Source: Magicicada septendecula
Taxonomy: Eukaryota; Arthropoda; Insecta; Hemiptera; Cicadidae
DNA: 64,000 nt
NCBI GenBank assembly: GCA_034769895.1
Contig: JAWRYS010001459.1
Coordinates: forward strand, 62,001 to 126,000
Reading direction: 5' to 3'
Shown: positions 21,713 through 34,149 of the stretch, one piece after another
How positions within the stretch are numbered: the stretch's first letter is position 1
How the letters are laid out: the number at the start of each line of letters is the position of its first letter
The notes under the pieces: generated by a model
Database searches by the model: none
Told to the model about the DNA's origin: nothing
What the model saw: only the letters and a program-made list of their open reading frames with translations
Made by a program: the position numbers and the translations under genes

Positions 21713-24700
21713 TCAAGTCTCGTCCCGCGCTGGCAACAGACATAGCTTATGTACTGGTCTCCGCAAAAGACCAGTAGGCGTGCGAATGTCTACGACTCTA
21801 ATTAAGTTGTCTGGGCCGGGAAATGTGGCGGTAATTACACCAAATTTCCAGGCTAATAGAGGTAGGTTATCCTCAATAAGTAAAAGTAGGTCCCCAATGG
21901 AAACATTATCCTTTGCGAATTTCCATTTGTGACGTTGTTGTAATTGGTGTAAATAGTCGAGAGACCAAGCCTTCCAAATGACTTGGACAAACTTCTGGAG
22001 AAGTTGCCAACGTCCAAGACGAGAGATAGGAACATGAGATAAGTCTGGGTCCGGTATCGCCGTTAATGGTGCGCAAATCAAAAAATGGCCAGGTGTAAGT
22101 GGCACCGGATCATTTACATCCGATGAGATGGCAAATAAAGGGCGAGAGTTTAGACATGCCTCTATCTGAGACAAAACTGTCGTAAACTCCTCGAAGGTGA
22201 GTATAGACTTGCCTACCACGCGGCGCAAATGAAACTTTAAACTCTTTATGCCGCTCTCCCAAAGACCACCAAAATGAGGTGACGAGGGCGGAATAAATGA
22301 CCATGAAATACCCTGAGAGGCCGTGAATGATTTGATTGATGAGGTGGCATCCTTATTATGCCAAAGATTGTAGAGGTCATGTAAAACATTGCGGGCCTTC
22401 CTAAAGTTTGTGCCATTATCAGAATATAACTGACTGGGTATGCCCCTGCGGGACATAAAACGACGTAAGGCAGCTATAAACGCATTGGCTGTAAGGTCGG
22501 AAACCAATTCCAAATGAATGGCCCTGGTTGCTAAGCAAATGAACAAAGACACGTATGCCTTAGAGAGAGTTCTGGATTTCTGCCCGCCATGACGAATCAT
22601 GAAGGGACCACCATAATCAACTGCGCAGAATAGAAACGGCCGCGATGGAGTGACTCTAGGAGATGGTAAAATACCAAGCCTCTGAACCTGCTGTTTGGCA
22701 CTAAACCTGAGACACTTGACACATTTATGAATGATGGAGCGAATGACCAACCTGGCATTAATAATACACCAACGTTGACGAAGTGAGTAATGCACGAGTT
22801 GAGCACCAGCGTGAAGTAGACGAATGTGTTCGCGTTCAATAATAAGGCGAGTAATATGAGCCGATGGATGCAAGACAATAGGATGCTTAGTGTCGTAGGG
22901 TAGTTGCGACTGCTGTAATCGCCCGCCAACGCGTATTACTCCAGACTCATCAAGAAACGGGTCGAGAGAAGACAACTTACTCCTGATAGAGACAGAAGAC
23001 CCATTACGAAGACAATTAATCTCGGCAGCAAAGTGGATCGACTGAGATTGTTTTATGAAGAAATTCAGAGCATGATGAATTTCGACGGGGGTAAGAGCGC
23101 CCGTTATTTTGTCAGCACTGGAGAGTCTAATATTTTTGATGAACCGAAAACAGTAAGCGTATACGCGTGTCAGACGTGCAACGAAGAAAAGTCCTTAGAA
23201 AGGTCAATAGCCAGGGTAGACATTAGAGAAAGGTTGGGGGTTTGTTTCTCTTCCGCAGTGACTTCAGAAGACGACGGATTAGAAGGTAAAAAGGGTGGAA
23301 AAGGATTGGACTCGGAAGATTGAGACAAACAAGCGGGACCGTGCCACCAAAGCGAACAATCGCGCAAAACGTCAGGGTGACACCCCCTAGAGATAATATC
23401 AGCAGGATTGTGTCTAGAATTGATGTGATGCCATGTATAGGCTTGCGTAAGACGCTGAATCTCGGCAACACGATTAGCGACGTAGGTTTTCCACCTCGTG
23501 GACTGGGCATGAATCCAGTAAAGAGACATCATGGAGTCAGAATATAAATGAACATTATTAATAAACGAATAAAGCGCAGGAACGACCTTAGATACAAGTC
23601 GCGATAACAACAAGCAAGCACAGAGTTCGATGCGAGGTAATGACACCTGTCGTAGGGGAGCCACGCGAGATTTAGAACACAGGAGATGACAAGAGGCCGA
23701 TGAATCTTGATAAATGACTCTAATATAAATACAGCACCCAAACCCCTTTTCAGAAGCATCCGAAAAACCATGTAATTCAACTATACTTGCCTCAGACTTG
23801 CAACGAATAGAACGTGGGACAACAATTTTGCTAATCAGACACAATTTATCGCACAATGAATGCCAAGCCAAACGTAATTGCCCGGAGATCGGTTCATCCC
23901 AACCAAGATTGCAAAGCCAGAGTTGCTGCATAAACTGTTTGTACAAGAAAACAATGGGACCAATCAGTCCAAGTGGATCGTATATGCCTGCAATAATCGA
24001 TAGAATTCTCCTCTTGGAGATGTTTGATTCAACGGGGAATGATTTAATGTCAAACAGGAATGAATCGGCAGTGTTATTCCAGAGAATGCCCAGGGTACGC
24101 ACATTGCCCTGTTTGTTTAAGGGGAGTGATAAATTGTCATGACTTGAGACCACCCTGGGTTCATTAGATGCCCATTTATGCAGCGTGAGACCGTATTGAC
24201 TCAACAACGTACCTAAGTCAGATTTCAACTTGGTCAGATCAGAGATGGTGTCTGCACCGGTTAGCAAATCGTCGACATGGAAATCATTTGTTATAGCTAA
24301 CGCCGCATCAGGAAAAGAAGCTTCATGGTCCTTACCAATTTGAATAAGACAGCGAGTGGCCAAAAACGAAGCACTAGCCGTGCCGTAGGTTACAGTTCGT
24401 AATGCAAAGTGTTTAAATTGTTCGAGGGGAGAGTCACGCCACAGAATACGTTGATAGTGACAATCTTTTTCAGATACCAGAATTTGTCGATACATCTTCT
24501 CGATGTCGGCGATGAGAACATAGTTATGCATATGGAAACGTAAAAGAATAGAAAAAAGGTCTTGTTGTACATTCGGGCCTACCAACAATATGTCATTGAG
24601 AGAAAGGCCATTGGTAGTTTTGGACGAACCGTCAAAAACGACGCGCAGTTTTGTGGTCGATCTAGACTGCTTAAAAACGGCATGGTGAGGCAGATAGTAA

Positions 24701-25660
24701 GTATTTGACACCCCAGAATTGATAGAGCAATTATCGATAAGCGTCATGTGGCCAAGATCCTTATACTCATTAATAAAGTTTGCGTAATCGCGCGCAAGAT
24801 TAGAAACACGCCTGAATCGGCTTTCTAAATTCAAAAATCTTGCTTCAGCATTGGTATAAGATTCCCCCAACTGGAGATGGTCGGACTTAAATGGTAGTGA
24901 AACAACGAACCTACCCTCCCGATTGCGATGAGTAGACCCCACGAAATGCTCCTCACAAGCTAACTCGTTATCAGGTGTATTATCAGGGATAGTTTCTGCT
25001 TCCCAGAATTTTTCGAGAGACTGCAAAATTTGACCGTCATTGTTCCTAGCTAGGAACGAAACAGCAGGACCCTAATAACGGCAATGTTTGGGCAAATTGC
25101 CTGCCAAAATGTAGCCTAACTTTGTTTCCTCAATAATGGGAAAATGAGGACCGCGTACGTATTTGTTGGCTAAAATTAAATCTAGGTAGAATTGCGCTCC
25201 CAAAAGTATGTCGATGTCAGCCGAAATGTTAAAATGTGGATCGGCTGAGAACACGTTATCTGGAATGTTGAAATGATTTATATCAAAAGATTGTGCTGGC
25301 AGTTTATGGGTCAATGCAGATAAAACCGCACAATTTGCCTCGAAGCTAAATCTTTGATAACGAGAAATAATGCGTATAGACTCGAGATTAGTGGCATGAC
25401 ACGCGGTATTATTTATACCTGTAATCGGTATGTTGGATTTAGTCAAGTTAAGCCGTAATTTCTTGGCAAATGATTCCGTACAAAAATTTATTTCTGAACC
25501 CGCATCCAAAAGAACTCTTGCGGTTTGTCTGTTGCCAGCCTGGTCAATGACAAACACAATTGCTGTTGATAAAAGAATATTATTTGTGGATTGTAATTTG
25601 AGTGAACAGTAATTACTGCTGCTCGCAGAGACTGGCTTCGGCACATTGTTTATGTGCACA
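21713..25660 (-). pseudogene. BEL/Pao pol gene: protease, reverse transcriptase, RNase H, integrase
   Basis: Read on the minus strand in order: a retropepsin (LLDAGSE near 25515, DUF1758-like); an in-frame TAG at 25074-25072; a reverse transcriptase with FHVDDL at about 24270; RNase H motifs (FSDASE, LYSDS, NPADIISRG); and an integrase at 22975-21713. The integrase has an H-H-C-C finger and catalytic D, D, E in VDYGG, SDNGTNF and LWESGIK, then the DUF5641 tail to the stop at 21713. One frameshift near 23175 separates RNase H from integrase; the intervening frame is otherwise open. Gag is absent because the element is cut at about 25660. Two lesions only, so it is fairly young. Confidence 0.88.
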
Positions 25661-27643
25661 GAAGACGCAGAAGGAGATGTCAACATACGACTGCTAATCG
25701 CAAAATCAAGAGTAGCTCCACTGAAGCGTGTGACTATTCCCCGCTTGGAACTTTGTGGTGCGCACATGTTAGCCAAATTGCTACATTACTGTACAGAACA
25801 GCTCTCACAACATCACAAGATTGACAACATTTCAGCATGGTGCGACTCTACAGTAGTTCTATCTTGGATACGCACTCTATCTTTTCGTCTCAAGGTGTAT
25901 GTTGCTAATCGTGTGGCACAAATACAAGACTTAGTTTCACCACACGTCTGGAAATATGTTTCAACTGTTGACAATCCTGCTGATTGTGCTTCTCGAGGCT
26001 TGACACCCACGGTTCTGATGAAACATAGCCAGTGGTGGCTAGGACCACCATGGCTCGCTAAATCAACGCAGACCTGGCCACAATCTATCCTTCATCCAAT
26101 TTCGGAGGAGTCTATTCCCGAAATGAAACCAAATGTGCTTAATCTTATGATGACCACAAAAGAAGTCCCAACATTTGGATTTCTTACAAAGTTTTCTTCT
26201 TGGAAGACTCTTCTTCATGTAATGGCTTATGTCCTTCGCTTTATAACCCGTTTGAAATTTAAAACCACCATAAGTGGATCATTTACAGTAACTGAATTAA
26301 ATAGCGCCTGTAACCGCATTTGCTGGCTCATTCAGAGACTTCACTTTGCAGAAGACATAGATCTACTCTCCAAGAAAAGGACATGCTCAAACCGCATCCA
26401 ACGTCTAGCACCATTTATTGATGATGCAGGAATAGTCCGTGTCGGAGGTCGACTGAATAACTCTGCGCTTACTTACAATGCCAAACATCCTATTCTTCTG
26501 CCAAAAAATCATGTCGCTATTCATTTACTCATCGATTACTATCATGGCATGTACCTGCACGCTGGTCCCCAGTTCCTCCAAGCAACACTATCTCAACGCT
26601 TTTGGATCCTCTCCGCCCGCAGTGTTATACGCTCAAGAATATTTAAATGCGTACGATGTTTTCGTACAAAATCAACAAACACGTCTCCGCTCATTGGTGA
26701 TCTACCAGCCGGTCGTGTTACCCCTACTCGTTGTTTCAACGCTTCTGGAGTTGATTATGCTGGCCCTTACATGGTCAAGTTTTTTACACTTCGCAGGATA
26801 CAGCCTATAAAGGTGTACCTCTGCCTGTTCATCTGTTTTGCAACAAAAGCTGTACACTTGGAAGTGGTTACTGATTTAACTACAGACGCCTTCATTGCAG
26901 CCCTTACGAGGTTCATCTCTAGGAGAGGTCTTATATCAGACCTGTACTCTGATTGTGGGACTAATTTCATAGGAGCTGCTTCTTCGCTCAAAAGATGTTT
27001 TCAAGATCTCATGAAGCAACCAGAGATGCAAGATTTTGCTACGAACAACAGTATCACATTCCATTTCATTCCTCCGCGTGCACCTCACCAAGGTGGATTT
27101 TGGGAACGTGCCATTAAAGGTGCAAAATATCATCTCACTAGAGTCATAGGTGAACACATTTTAACGTACGAAGAATTTACCACCTTAGTTGTGCGTGTTG
27201 AAGCTATCCTTAATTCGAGGCCGATAGCTCCTCTCTCGAATGACCCTTCAGATCTTCAACCTCTTACACCAGGACATTTTCTAACTAGAGGACCTCTTAA
27301 TGCCCTGATCGAACGTCAACTAACTAATGCACCACTTAATCACATAAAACGCTGGAAATTGGTTCAAGCCTTCACACAACATCTCTGGAAAAGATGGCAA
27401 ATGGAGTACCTCCACACACTTCAAGAACGGTCCAAATGGATCAGACCTCCAGAAAATCTCAAAATAGGAGATTTAGTCGTTATTCATGAAGCGAACCTGC
27501 CACCTCTCAAGTGGAAGCTCGGGAGAGTCATCTCCGTATCTCCAGGGAATGATGGAGTAGTACGTGTCGTCAACATGAAGACTGCCGGTGGAACCTTGAC
27601 CCGTCCTTCTGTTAAGGTATCCCGTCTTCCCATTTACTAAAAT
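25660..27643 (+). CDS. BEL/Pao pol C-terminal part: RNase H and integrase (5' truncated)
   Basis: An unbroken frame of about 660 residues begins inside the RNase H domain (KSRVAPLKRVTIPRLELCG, WCDSTVVLSWI, NPADCASRGLTP). It continues through an integrase with an H-H-C-C zinc finger (HGMYLHAG ... CVRCFR), catalytic D, D, E residues in VDYAGPY, SDCGTNF and GGFWERAIK, and a DUF5641 tail ending at 27640. Protease and reverse transcriptase are missing, so no start codon should be assigned; the junction with the minus-strand element is near 25660. It differs in sequence from the minus-strand copy, so they are different families. Not functional alone, though undamaged. Confidence 0.85.
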
Positions 27644-27756
27644 CCTTGACCAGTCAACTGGCTACTGCCCCTTATAATTTAGTTTTATTATACTCTTCCA
27701 AAGGATCAAATTTGTTCTTATGTTCTTTTAATGTTTCTTGTTGAACCAGTTGGTTC

Positions 27757-27767
27757 AAAGGGGCCGG
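27757..27767 (+). other. Polypurine tract of the plus-strand BEL/Pao element
   Basis: AAAGGGGCCGG lies 114 bp after the pol stop and two bases before a TGTCAG start that fits an LTR edge. This is the position and composition of a plus-strand DNA primer in LTR elements. Confidence 0.6.
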
Positions 27768-27769
27768 TA

Positions 27770-28230
27770 TGTCAGATATTTTGTTTTCATAACAATAATA
27801 AAACTCCCCCTATCTCTACTTCATTATCTCTAATAGAGTGCACTCCCATTACCTGTTTCAAAGTACAATTCACATTGTAATCAGCAATCATAATTAGAGC
27901 GTTTTTCTTTCCAGTAGTGTAAGGCATATCGTGCAGTTCAGTTCTTTTTGGTTTATACACGCATACCGCAAGAATAGAAAGACTATTCACCGCTATTGTT
28001 ATTTTACTCCGCTTATTATAATACAAAACTCCGCTTATTTCATGTGTTTAACGTTTATTAGGAATATTATTGTTAAGTTTAGGACTGCCTAGAAAATCAC
28101 CAAAGTGTTGCTTACAACGGGACATTTACAACGCACAAGGACAAGGTCAGTAAACGCTTAATATTTATGCATTGTTGATTACATGAGAATAAATCCTTTT
28201 AACTATTTAGTTTTACAATATACAGTCCAC
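27770..28230 (+). mobile_element. Probable 3' LTR of the plus-strand BEL/Pao element
   Basis: The sequence starts TGTCAGATATTTTG directly after the polypurine tract. An AATAAA signal is seen at 28189-28194. The right edge is not certain; I place it near ...ATACAGTCCA at about 28230, just before Helitron sequence. A second LTR is not in the window, so the edge could not be checked by comparison. Confidence 0.5.
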
Positions 28231-31200
28231 TGCTAATAAAAAAGAACCCCACACGCGGATTGTCAGATCTGTGCCCAAGGAATTAGAAGAACTCTTTGTC
28301 AGCCAGTCCTCAGAGGCCAAAAACTTCCGCGAGTACATTCGCAACTACAACAGCGCATTGGCTTTTGCATCCATTGATGCCAAGGTGGACCACAGTTTTG
28401 CCGGAAGAAGAGGACCAATACCGTACAAAGTCTCGGGAGACGTACGGTTCATGACCTCTCACTTGATGTCAACCGACAGACCTGCATATGCCTGTCTCTA
28501 TTACGTCGACTCTCAACAAGCACTCGAGGAGAGAATGGGAAGATCTGAGAATGACAAATGCTTGGGGACTGTCATGAGCAAGTTGGACACTGTGTTGCGG
28601 CGATCCAATGTGTACGCACAGGCTTACAAGATGATTAAGGATGTTGTTGCCCAAGTTGGAGAGCCTGAAATAGTCAAGCTCATGTTTTTCAAAGACCCGG
28701 AGAAGGACAAGAGGAGATACAACGGACCGAGTGCAAGCGAGGTTGCGATCGTCTTTACGAGAGAAAGCGGAAACCCTCCTCAGAATATTGACTTTACTGT
28801 TTTCCATAACCAGCATGGACTCCTCAAATACTCCAACATTAACCCCCACATTGATCCGATGGCCTTTCCTCTGCTCTTTCCCCGAGGTGAACTTGGATGG
28901 GATCCAAACATGACTCACACGGGACGAAGACAAACTGCATCTCACAACAGGCTAACAATGCAGCAGTTCTACAAATACAGGCTAATGGAGAGAGACAACC
29001 ATGGATTCACTCCTCTTCATCATGGCTGCAAGCTCTTTCAGCAGTCTTTGGTTCTCTCCTACGTGAGATATGAGTCGAACAACCTCTTCTATATTCGTCA
29101 GAATCAAAGCAAACTTAGAATTGAGAAGTATCAAGGACTTATGGATGCCCTTGCTCAAGATGCAGCTGATCACCAGAGACCGATTGGAAGAGTCTGCATA
29201 TTGCCTTCGACATTCCATGGCGGTCCAAGGTATATGCAACAAAATTACCAGGACGCCATGGCAATCGTGAACCGGTACGGAAAACCTGATCTTTTCATCA
29301 CGTTCACCTGTAATCCAAACTGGCCTCAGATAACAAACGAACTGAAGCCTGGACAAACTCCTCAAGACCGACCAGACTTGGTGGCGAGAGTGTTTCACCT
29401 CAAACTCGAAGTTCTTTTAGGCATGCTCAAAGATGGTCATTTTGGGAGATGTCTTGCCCTCATTTACGTTGTCGAGTGGCAAAAACGGGGTCTTCCACAT
29501 GCCCACATCTTGATGATGCTGAAAAGTGATGACAAAATCAGAGGAACAGAAATGATTGATGAAGTAGTCTGTGCTGAGATACCTGACGAGACTGCCGAAC
29601 CAAATCTTTACAGCATCGTGACCCAGCACATGATTCATGGACCGTGTGGAGAACTTAACCGTGACTGTGTTTGTATGGAACATGGCAAATGCAGGAAGGA
29701 GTTCCCAAAGAAATTCAACCCTGAGACTCAAGAGAATGTCGACGGCTACCCTCTTTACAGACGAAGAGATGGTAATTCTTTCATGAAGAATGGAGTCAGG
29801 ATTGACAATCGATGGGTAGTTCCGTACAACAAGTTTCTCCTCAAAGAGTTCAATGCTCACATCAACGTGGAGATTTGTGCCACTGTGAAGGCGACGAAGT
29901 ATCTTTACAAGTATGTATACAAAGGTCATGATTGCGCAAAGATGGAAATCGCCTCCGAAAACAATGAGCATGATGAAATTACTCGATACATTGATGGTAG
30001 AATGGTGACGGCTCCGGAAGCGGCTTGGCACTTCTTGGATTTAAATTGCACTCTCAAAGCCACCACATTGAGAGATTGGCAGTTCATTTACCTCATCAAC
30101 AGAATGTTACGTTTCTGGAAGGTCAAGAACGTCAGGTATTAGAGAACGCTTCCTCAAAAGATACAACTCTGACAGCATACTGCAAGCTGTGTCAGTCAGA
30201 CCCTGATGCAAGAGAGGGTTGCATTCTCCTCTACACAGAAGTCGGAGAATCATATCGATTCGTTAATGGAAAATGGCAAAAACGAGTGCGTCGTTTGGAT
30301 ACAATTTCTCGGGTGTACAGCGTCAGCCCTTTGGATCGTGAGCGATATTTCTTGCGACTTCTCCTTCTAAACGTTCGAGGGCCAACATCGTTTGAGAACC
30401 TGAGAACTGTGAATGGCATTACATGTGGAACATTCGAGGAGACAGCAAGAGCCAGGGGATTGCTTGAAAACGATGAGGAATGGTCGAGATGTCTTGAGGA
30501 AGCTTCAAGATATCAGTCGGCAAAATCTCTGAGGGATCTTTTTTCCATCATTCTGGTGTTCTGCAATCCTCAAAATCCTACATCTGTTGAATTATTTGAT
30601 CGGCATCTGGAAAGTTTAAGCGAGGATTTGAGAAGGGATCACTCGGCTGATGTTTCCAAGGATAGATGCCTTGCAGAAATCAATGATATCCTGAGACTTC
30701 ACGGAACGAAGAATTCTGATTTTGGACTTCCTGATCCAGTCTTCCGCGTCGATCAAGATGAAAGTTACGACCAGGAGGAAGAGAAGAGACTTGGCGAAGA
30801 GACTTTGGAATGCTATGCCAAATGCAATCGAGAGCAAAGACACGTTGTTGACAGCATTCTGCAAGCCTGTGAAGGAAGAGCAGACAACAAACTCTTTCTA
30901 TTGACGGTCCTGGTGGAACTGGCAAAACTTATGTCTACAACACTGATGCATATTTTAAGAGGAGACGGAAAGATCGTAATTCCAGTAGCCTCAACAGGAA
31001 TCACAGCGACATTGCTGAGAGGTGGAAGGTCGGCTCACTCAATGTTTAAGTTACCGGTACCACTTAACGAAACATCAACATCACTCCTGACCCAAGGCCA
31101 AAAAGCATATCGCGAGTTGGAGGCTGCCAGCTTGATTATCTGGAACGAAGTAGAGATGGGACAAGGACGCGCTCTTGAAGTTCTCGATCTGCTTCTTCGG

Positions 31201-32550
31201 GATATGATGAAAAGTAAAATTCCATTTGGAGGTAAAATCATTTTGTTGGGCGGAGACTTCAGGCAATGTTTACCTGTTGTTCCAAGAGGAGGTCGAGCAG
31301 CAATCGTCGGAGAATCTCTCAAGCGATGCAACCTCTTCTACTCATTCAAAGAATTCAAGCTCACCCAAAATATGAGAACGGATCGCAACGAGAAAGTATT
31401 TGGTGAATGGCTTCTGAAACTTGGAGAAGCCCGTCTGCCACATGCAGAAGTTTTTGGTGACGATAGCTTCCAGATTCCTGAGCCTTGCGTCGCTAAAAAA
31501 GATCTGGTAGAGCTAATTTTTGGAAACGATCTTGACCCCTCATCCTGTGAGTCATTCAAAAATGTTGCGATCCTGACACCGAGAAATGAAGATTCACTTG
31601 AGATGAACGATAAGATTGTCGACAAAATCCGCGGAGAAGCCAAAATTTACAGCAGCATCGACAATATCGAGTGTGATGATCCAGAGGAACAAAATAATTA
31701 TCCAATGGAGTTCATTAACTTGCAGACTCCTTCAGGAATGCCTCCGCACATACTGAGACTGAAGATAGGATCGATCGTCATGCTGCAGCACAACTTAAAC
31801 ACAATGAAAGGATTGTGCAATGGAACACGCCTGATTATCCGAAATATGGGTGAACATATTCTTGATGCCGAAATCCTTACTGGTGATCATGCCGGCGAAT
31901 GTGTGTTCATTCTTCGGATTAATCTACCTCAAAGCCAAGCTGAGCTTCCATTCCGGCTGAGAAGGCGACAATTTCCTATTAGGCTGTCGTTCGTCATGAC
32001 AATCAACAAGTCCCAAGGTCAGACCTTTGACAAAATCGGACTTTATCTTCCAGCTCCAGCTTTTGGACATGGTCAAATTTATGTCGCCTTTTCTCGAGTC
32101 AGGCGCTTTGAAGATGTGAAAGTTTTTGTGGCAGATTCCGTGAATCAAGGACGGATTGGCTCCCAAGTCTGGACTCAAAATGTGGTATATCGTGAAGTCC
32201 TATAGGTGATTCTGAGATGTAGAATTCCATATCCCTACTAAAATGTAAATATTCAAATGGACTAACTGATATTAATATACTTATGTATACACTATTTGTA
32301 TTATTCTATACGAATAAACAATTCATCTAATTGTGTTACTGCATGTTTGTAAATATCTACCAAATTATCAAATTTTGATTTTACGTATCGAGGAAACATG
32401 AATGATGGATCTTCACACTTTTTGGATATTCATAACTTACAATATAAGAATATTATTAATATAGATGTACCATTAGCAATTTACCAAATCGACAGTTACC
32501 ACAACAATTATATACAAATATTCGCGTGCGAAGCCGCGGGTACCTGCTAG
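28231..32550 (+). mobile_element. Autonomous-type Helitron, 5' truncated, with intact 3' end
   Basis: The 3' terminus is typical of Helitrons: a small G/C-rich hairpin (CGCGTGCGAAGCCGCG at 32523-32538) followed by TACCTG and CTAG at 32547-32550, then the host T at 32551. The element encodes a Rep-helicase protein on the plus strand. No TC-type 5' end was found; coding sequence starts within a few bases of the neighbouring LTR, so the 5' end was probably lost at that junction. Confidence 0.85.
28262..32205 (+). pseudogene. Helitron Rep-helicase (HUH nuclease plus Pif1-like SF1 helicase), broken
   Basis: The first part (28262-30035) has the Helitron-like N domain, an HUH motif in RGLPHAHILMML at about 29490 and the two-tyrosine motif in KYLYKYVYKGHD at about 29915. 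A one-base shift near 30035 leads into the second part (to 32205). Walker A (GPGGTGKT, near 30910) is readable only in a neighbouring frame, so two compensating shifts flank it. Walker B reads IIWNEVEM, with N where Pif1-like helicases have D. Later motifs (GGDFRQ, LTQNMR, INKSQGQT, VAFSRV) are intact. About 1,310 residues remain, with the N terminus missing. An active protein would nick, unwind and rejoin DNA for rolling-circle transposition. Confidence 0.88.
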
Positions 32551-32830
32551 TAAATAATAAAAAAGGTAACTGAAGGTAAAAAGCGACGCTTTTAAACCAA
32601 GCAAGTCTTACATTGGGATGAATATATAACGAACAATTTGCCTTGTTAGTAACTAAAAGATTTTAAAAATTAACCTATATCACATGGTCATTAACAAAAA
32701 CTAAATTTGAGTTACTACTGTAAAACATATGAATATATTTCGGAGATATGTAAAAAAAATATTAACTATAACCATTTCTTAACCACCCCCCTGGTTGTGA
32801 ACATGGTGGTAAAAGCCCTAACGCCCTTAA
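32551..32830. other. AT-rich spacer between the Helitron and a hAT tail
   Basis: No gene is seen. ACCACCCCCCTG at 32772-32783 could be a hAT end (CAGGGGGGTGGT inverted) belonging to the next element, but no partner end was found. Confidence 0.35.
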
Positions 32831-32833
32831 ATG

Positions 32834-34140
32834 TTATACTGATAAAAATCGTCTCATTTCTGAACTTGATGCACACAGTTTACTGATAACAAAGTCTGGT
32901 TCAATGTCATTCAATATATCTCTCTCAGTGTGCATCAGGATAAATGCTTCTAAAGTTTCATTGGTCATAGCTGCTCTCAGTCTTGTTTTTATCAATTTAA
33001 GTTTTGAAAAAACTCTTTCACAGGTGACCTGTGTTAATGGTATTGTTAGTAAATATTTGTAGACTTTATAAAGTTCTGTGTACTGAAGACTGTACATGTT
33101 ATACTCTACTATCACTCCAAATGCGCATTTTATGCACGTATTACATTTATTTTTGGCATTACACGTTAAGAAGTCTGTATCCTCTTCATCTTCAACCTCT
33201 TCAACTGCATTTACATTGTCTTTGTCATCCTTGTCGTATTCATAATTTCAGAACTTTCAAATGCATCAGTGGTGTAGTCTTGCTCTATGGATTTCCTACT
33301 TGTACTGGGCCAAACATTTATGAAGGACATCAGTTCTTCCCTAAGTTTGTCTTTGTCTAGTGAAGCAATCAACTTACAAATTTTGTCCAATGCATTTGCT
33401 AGAAGTTTGTGTTTGACTTCAGTAAATCTTTTCGGGTCGAACAAAGCCAAGTCCAAGTACAGGCATTTTTGTTTCACAAATCGGTTTTCCATTGTTTGAG
33501 TGACTGTATCTACAATGCGGTTAAATAAATTTACTCTAAAGGAATCTTCAGGGGAAGATCGAATTTGTTCATCATCACACTCTTCTCCTGCCATCTTTTT
33601 GACTTTCTTTAAACGTTTTGTTTCGAAATCAGTTTCAATTGGCATATCTTTAAGGGTCTCTTTCTGAAGATGCTTCAATTTTTCTGTGAATTTTGAAACA
33701 AATGTTTTGGCTGCAGCCAAAGTTTCGTCAAATCCGTTTAGTACAGCTTTCAGTCTTGAAACAGCTGACTCTACCAACCTCCATACCTGAGCGTAGTCTA
33801 GGTTTTTGGTTTGGAGATAGTCAGACAATGGTGTTGTGACCTTAAAGATTTGGAGAAAAGTCATAGCTGTAATTACCGTTTCAAAACTGAGAAATTTACG
33901 AAGATCCCTTACTTTGATATTAAATTCTTTTGACAAAGAAATCTTATACAATGCCACAGTCAGCTCGTAAAAAACGTATTTTGCTGGCCGAGACTGGTCT
34001 ACCTGTGACTCTATGTCCAGTTGTCAATTCTTCCAAAGATTTTAACACTGGCATCGCTTCGACTACGCCGTGTAGCAGTAGCTCCAATTGCTCCCAGCTT
34101 GTAAGCTGGGCTTTCTTCTGTATACATGCGTTGCCTCTTT
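32834..34140 (-). pseudogene. hAT transposase C-terminal two-thirds (ZMYM1-like), broken
   Basis: The minus frame 33957-33211 contains FLQIFKVTTPLSDYLQTKNLD and LFNRIVDTVTQTMENRF, typical of ZMYM1-like insect hAT transposases. After a break near 33215 the sequence continues in the frame 33115-32834 with the dimerisation domain (LTQVTCERVFSKLKLIK and ILMHTERDIL). Upstream, 33960-34140 on the minus strand holds decayed N-terminal sequence. The zinc finger and first catalytic residues are not seen. The sequence differs from the other two hAT copies. Confidence 0.75.
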
Positions 34141-34149
34141 AACGATTCC

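Noticed and set aside
25660-25776. N-terminal extension of the minus-strand BEL/Pao protease ORF
   Set aside because: This part is the antisense of the plus-strand RNase H coding sequence; the open frame is accidental.
28469-28945. Minus-strand ORFs within the Helitron region
   Set aside because: They lie opposite clear Rep and helicase motifs on the plus strand and show no domain of their own.
32772-32783. hAT terminal repeat
   Set aside because: The sequence could be an end, but no inverted partner or 8-bp duplication was found.
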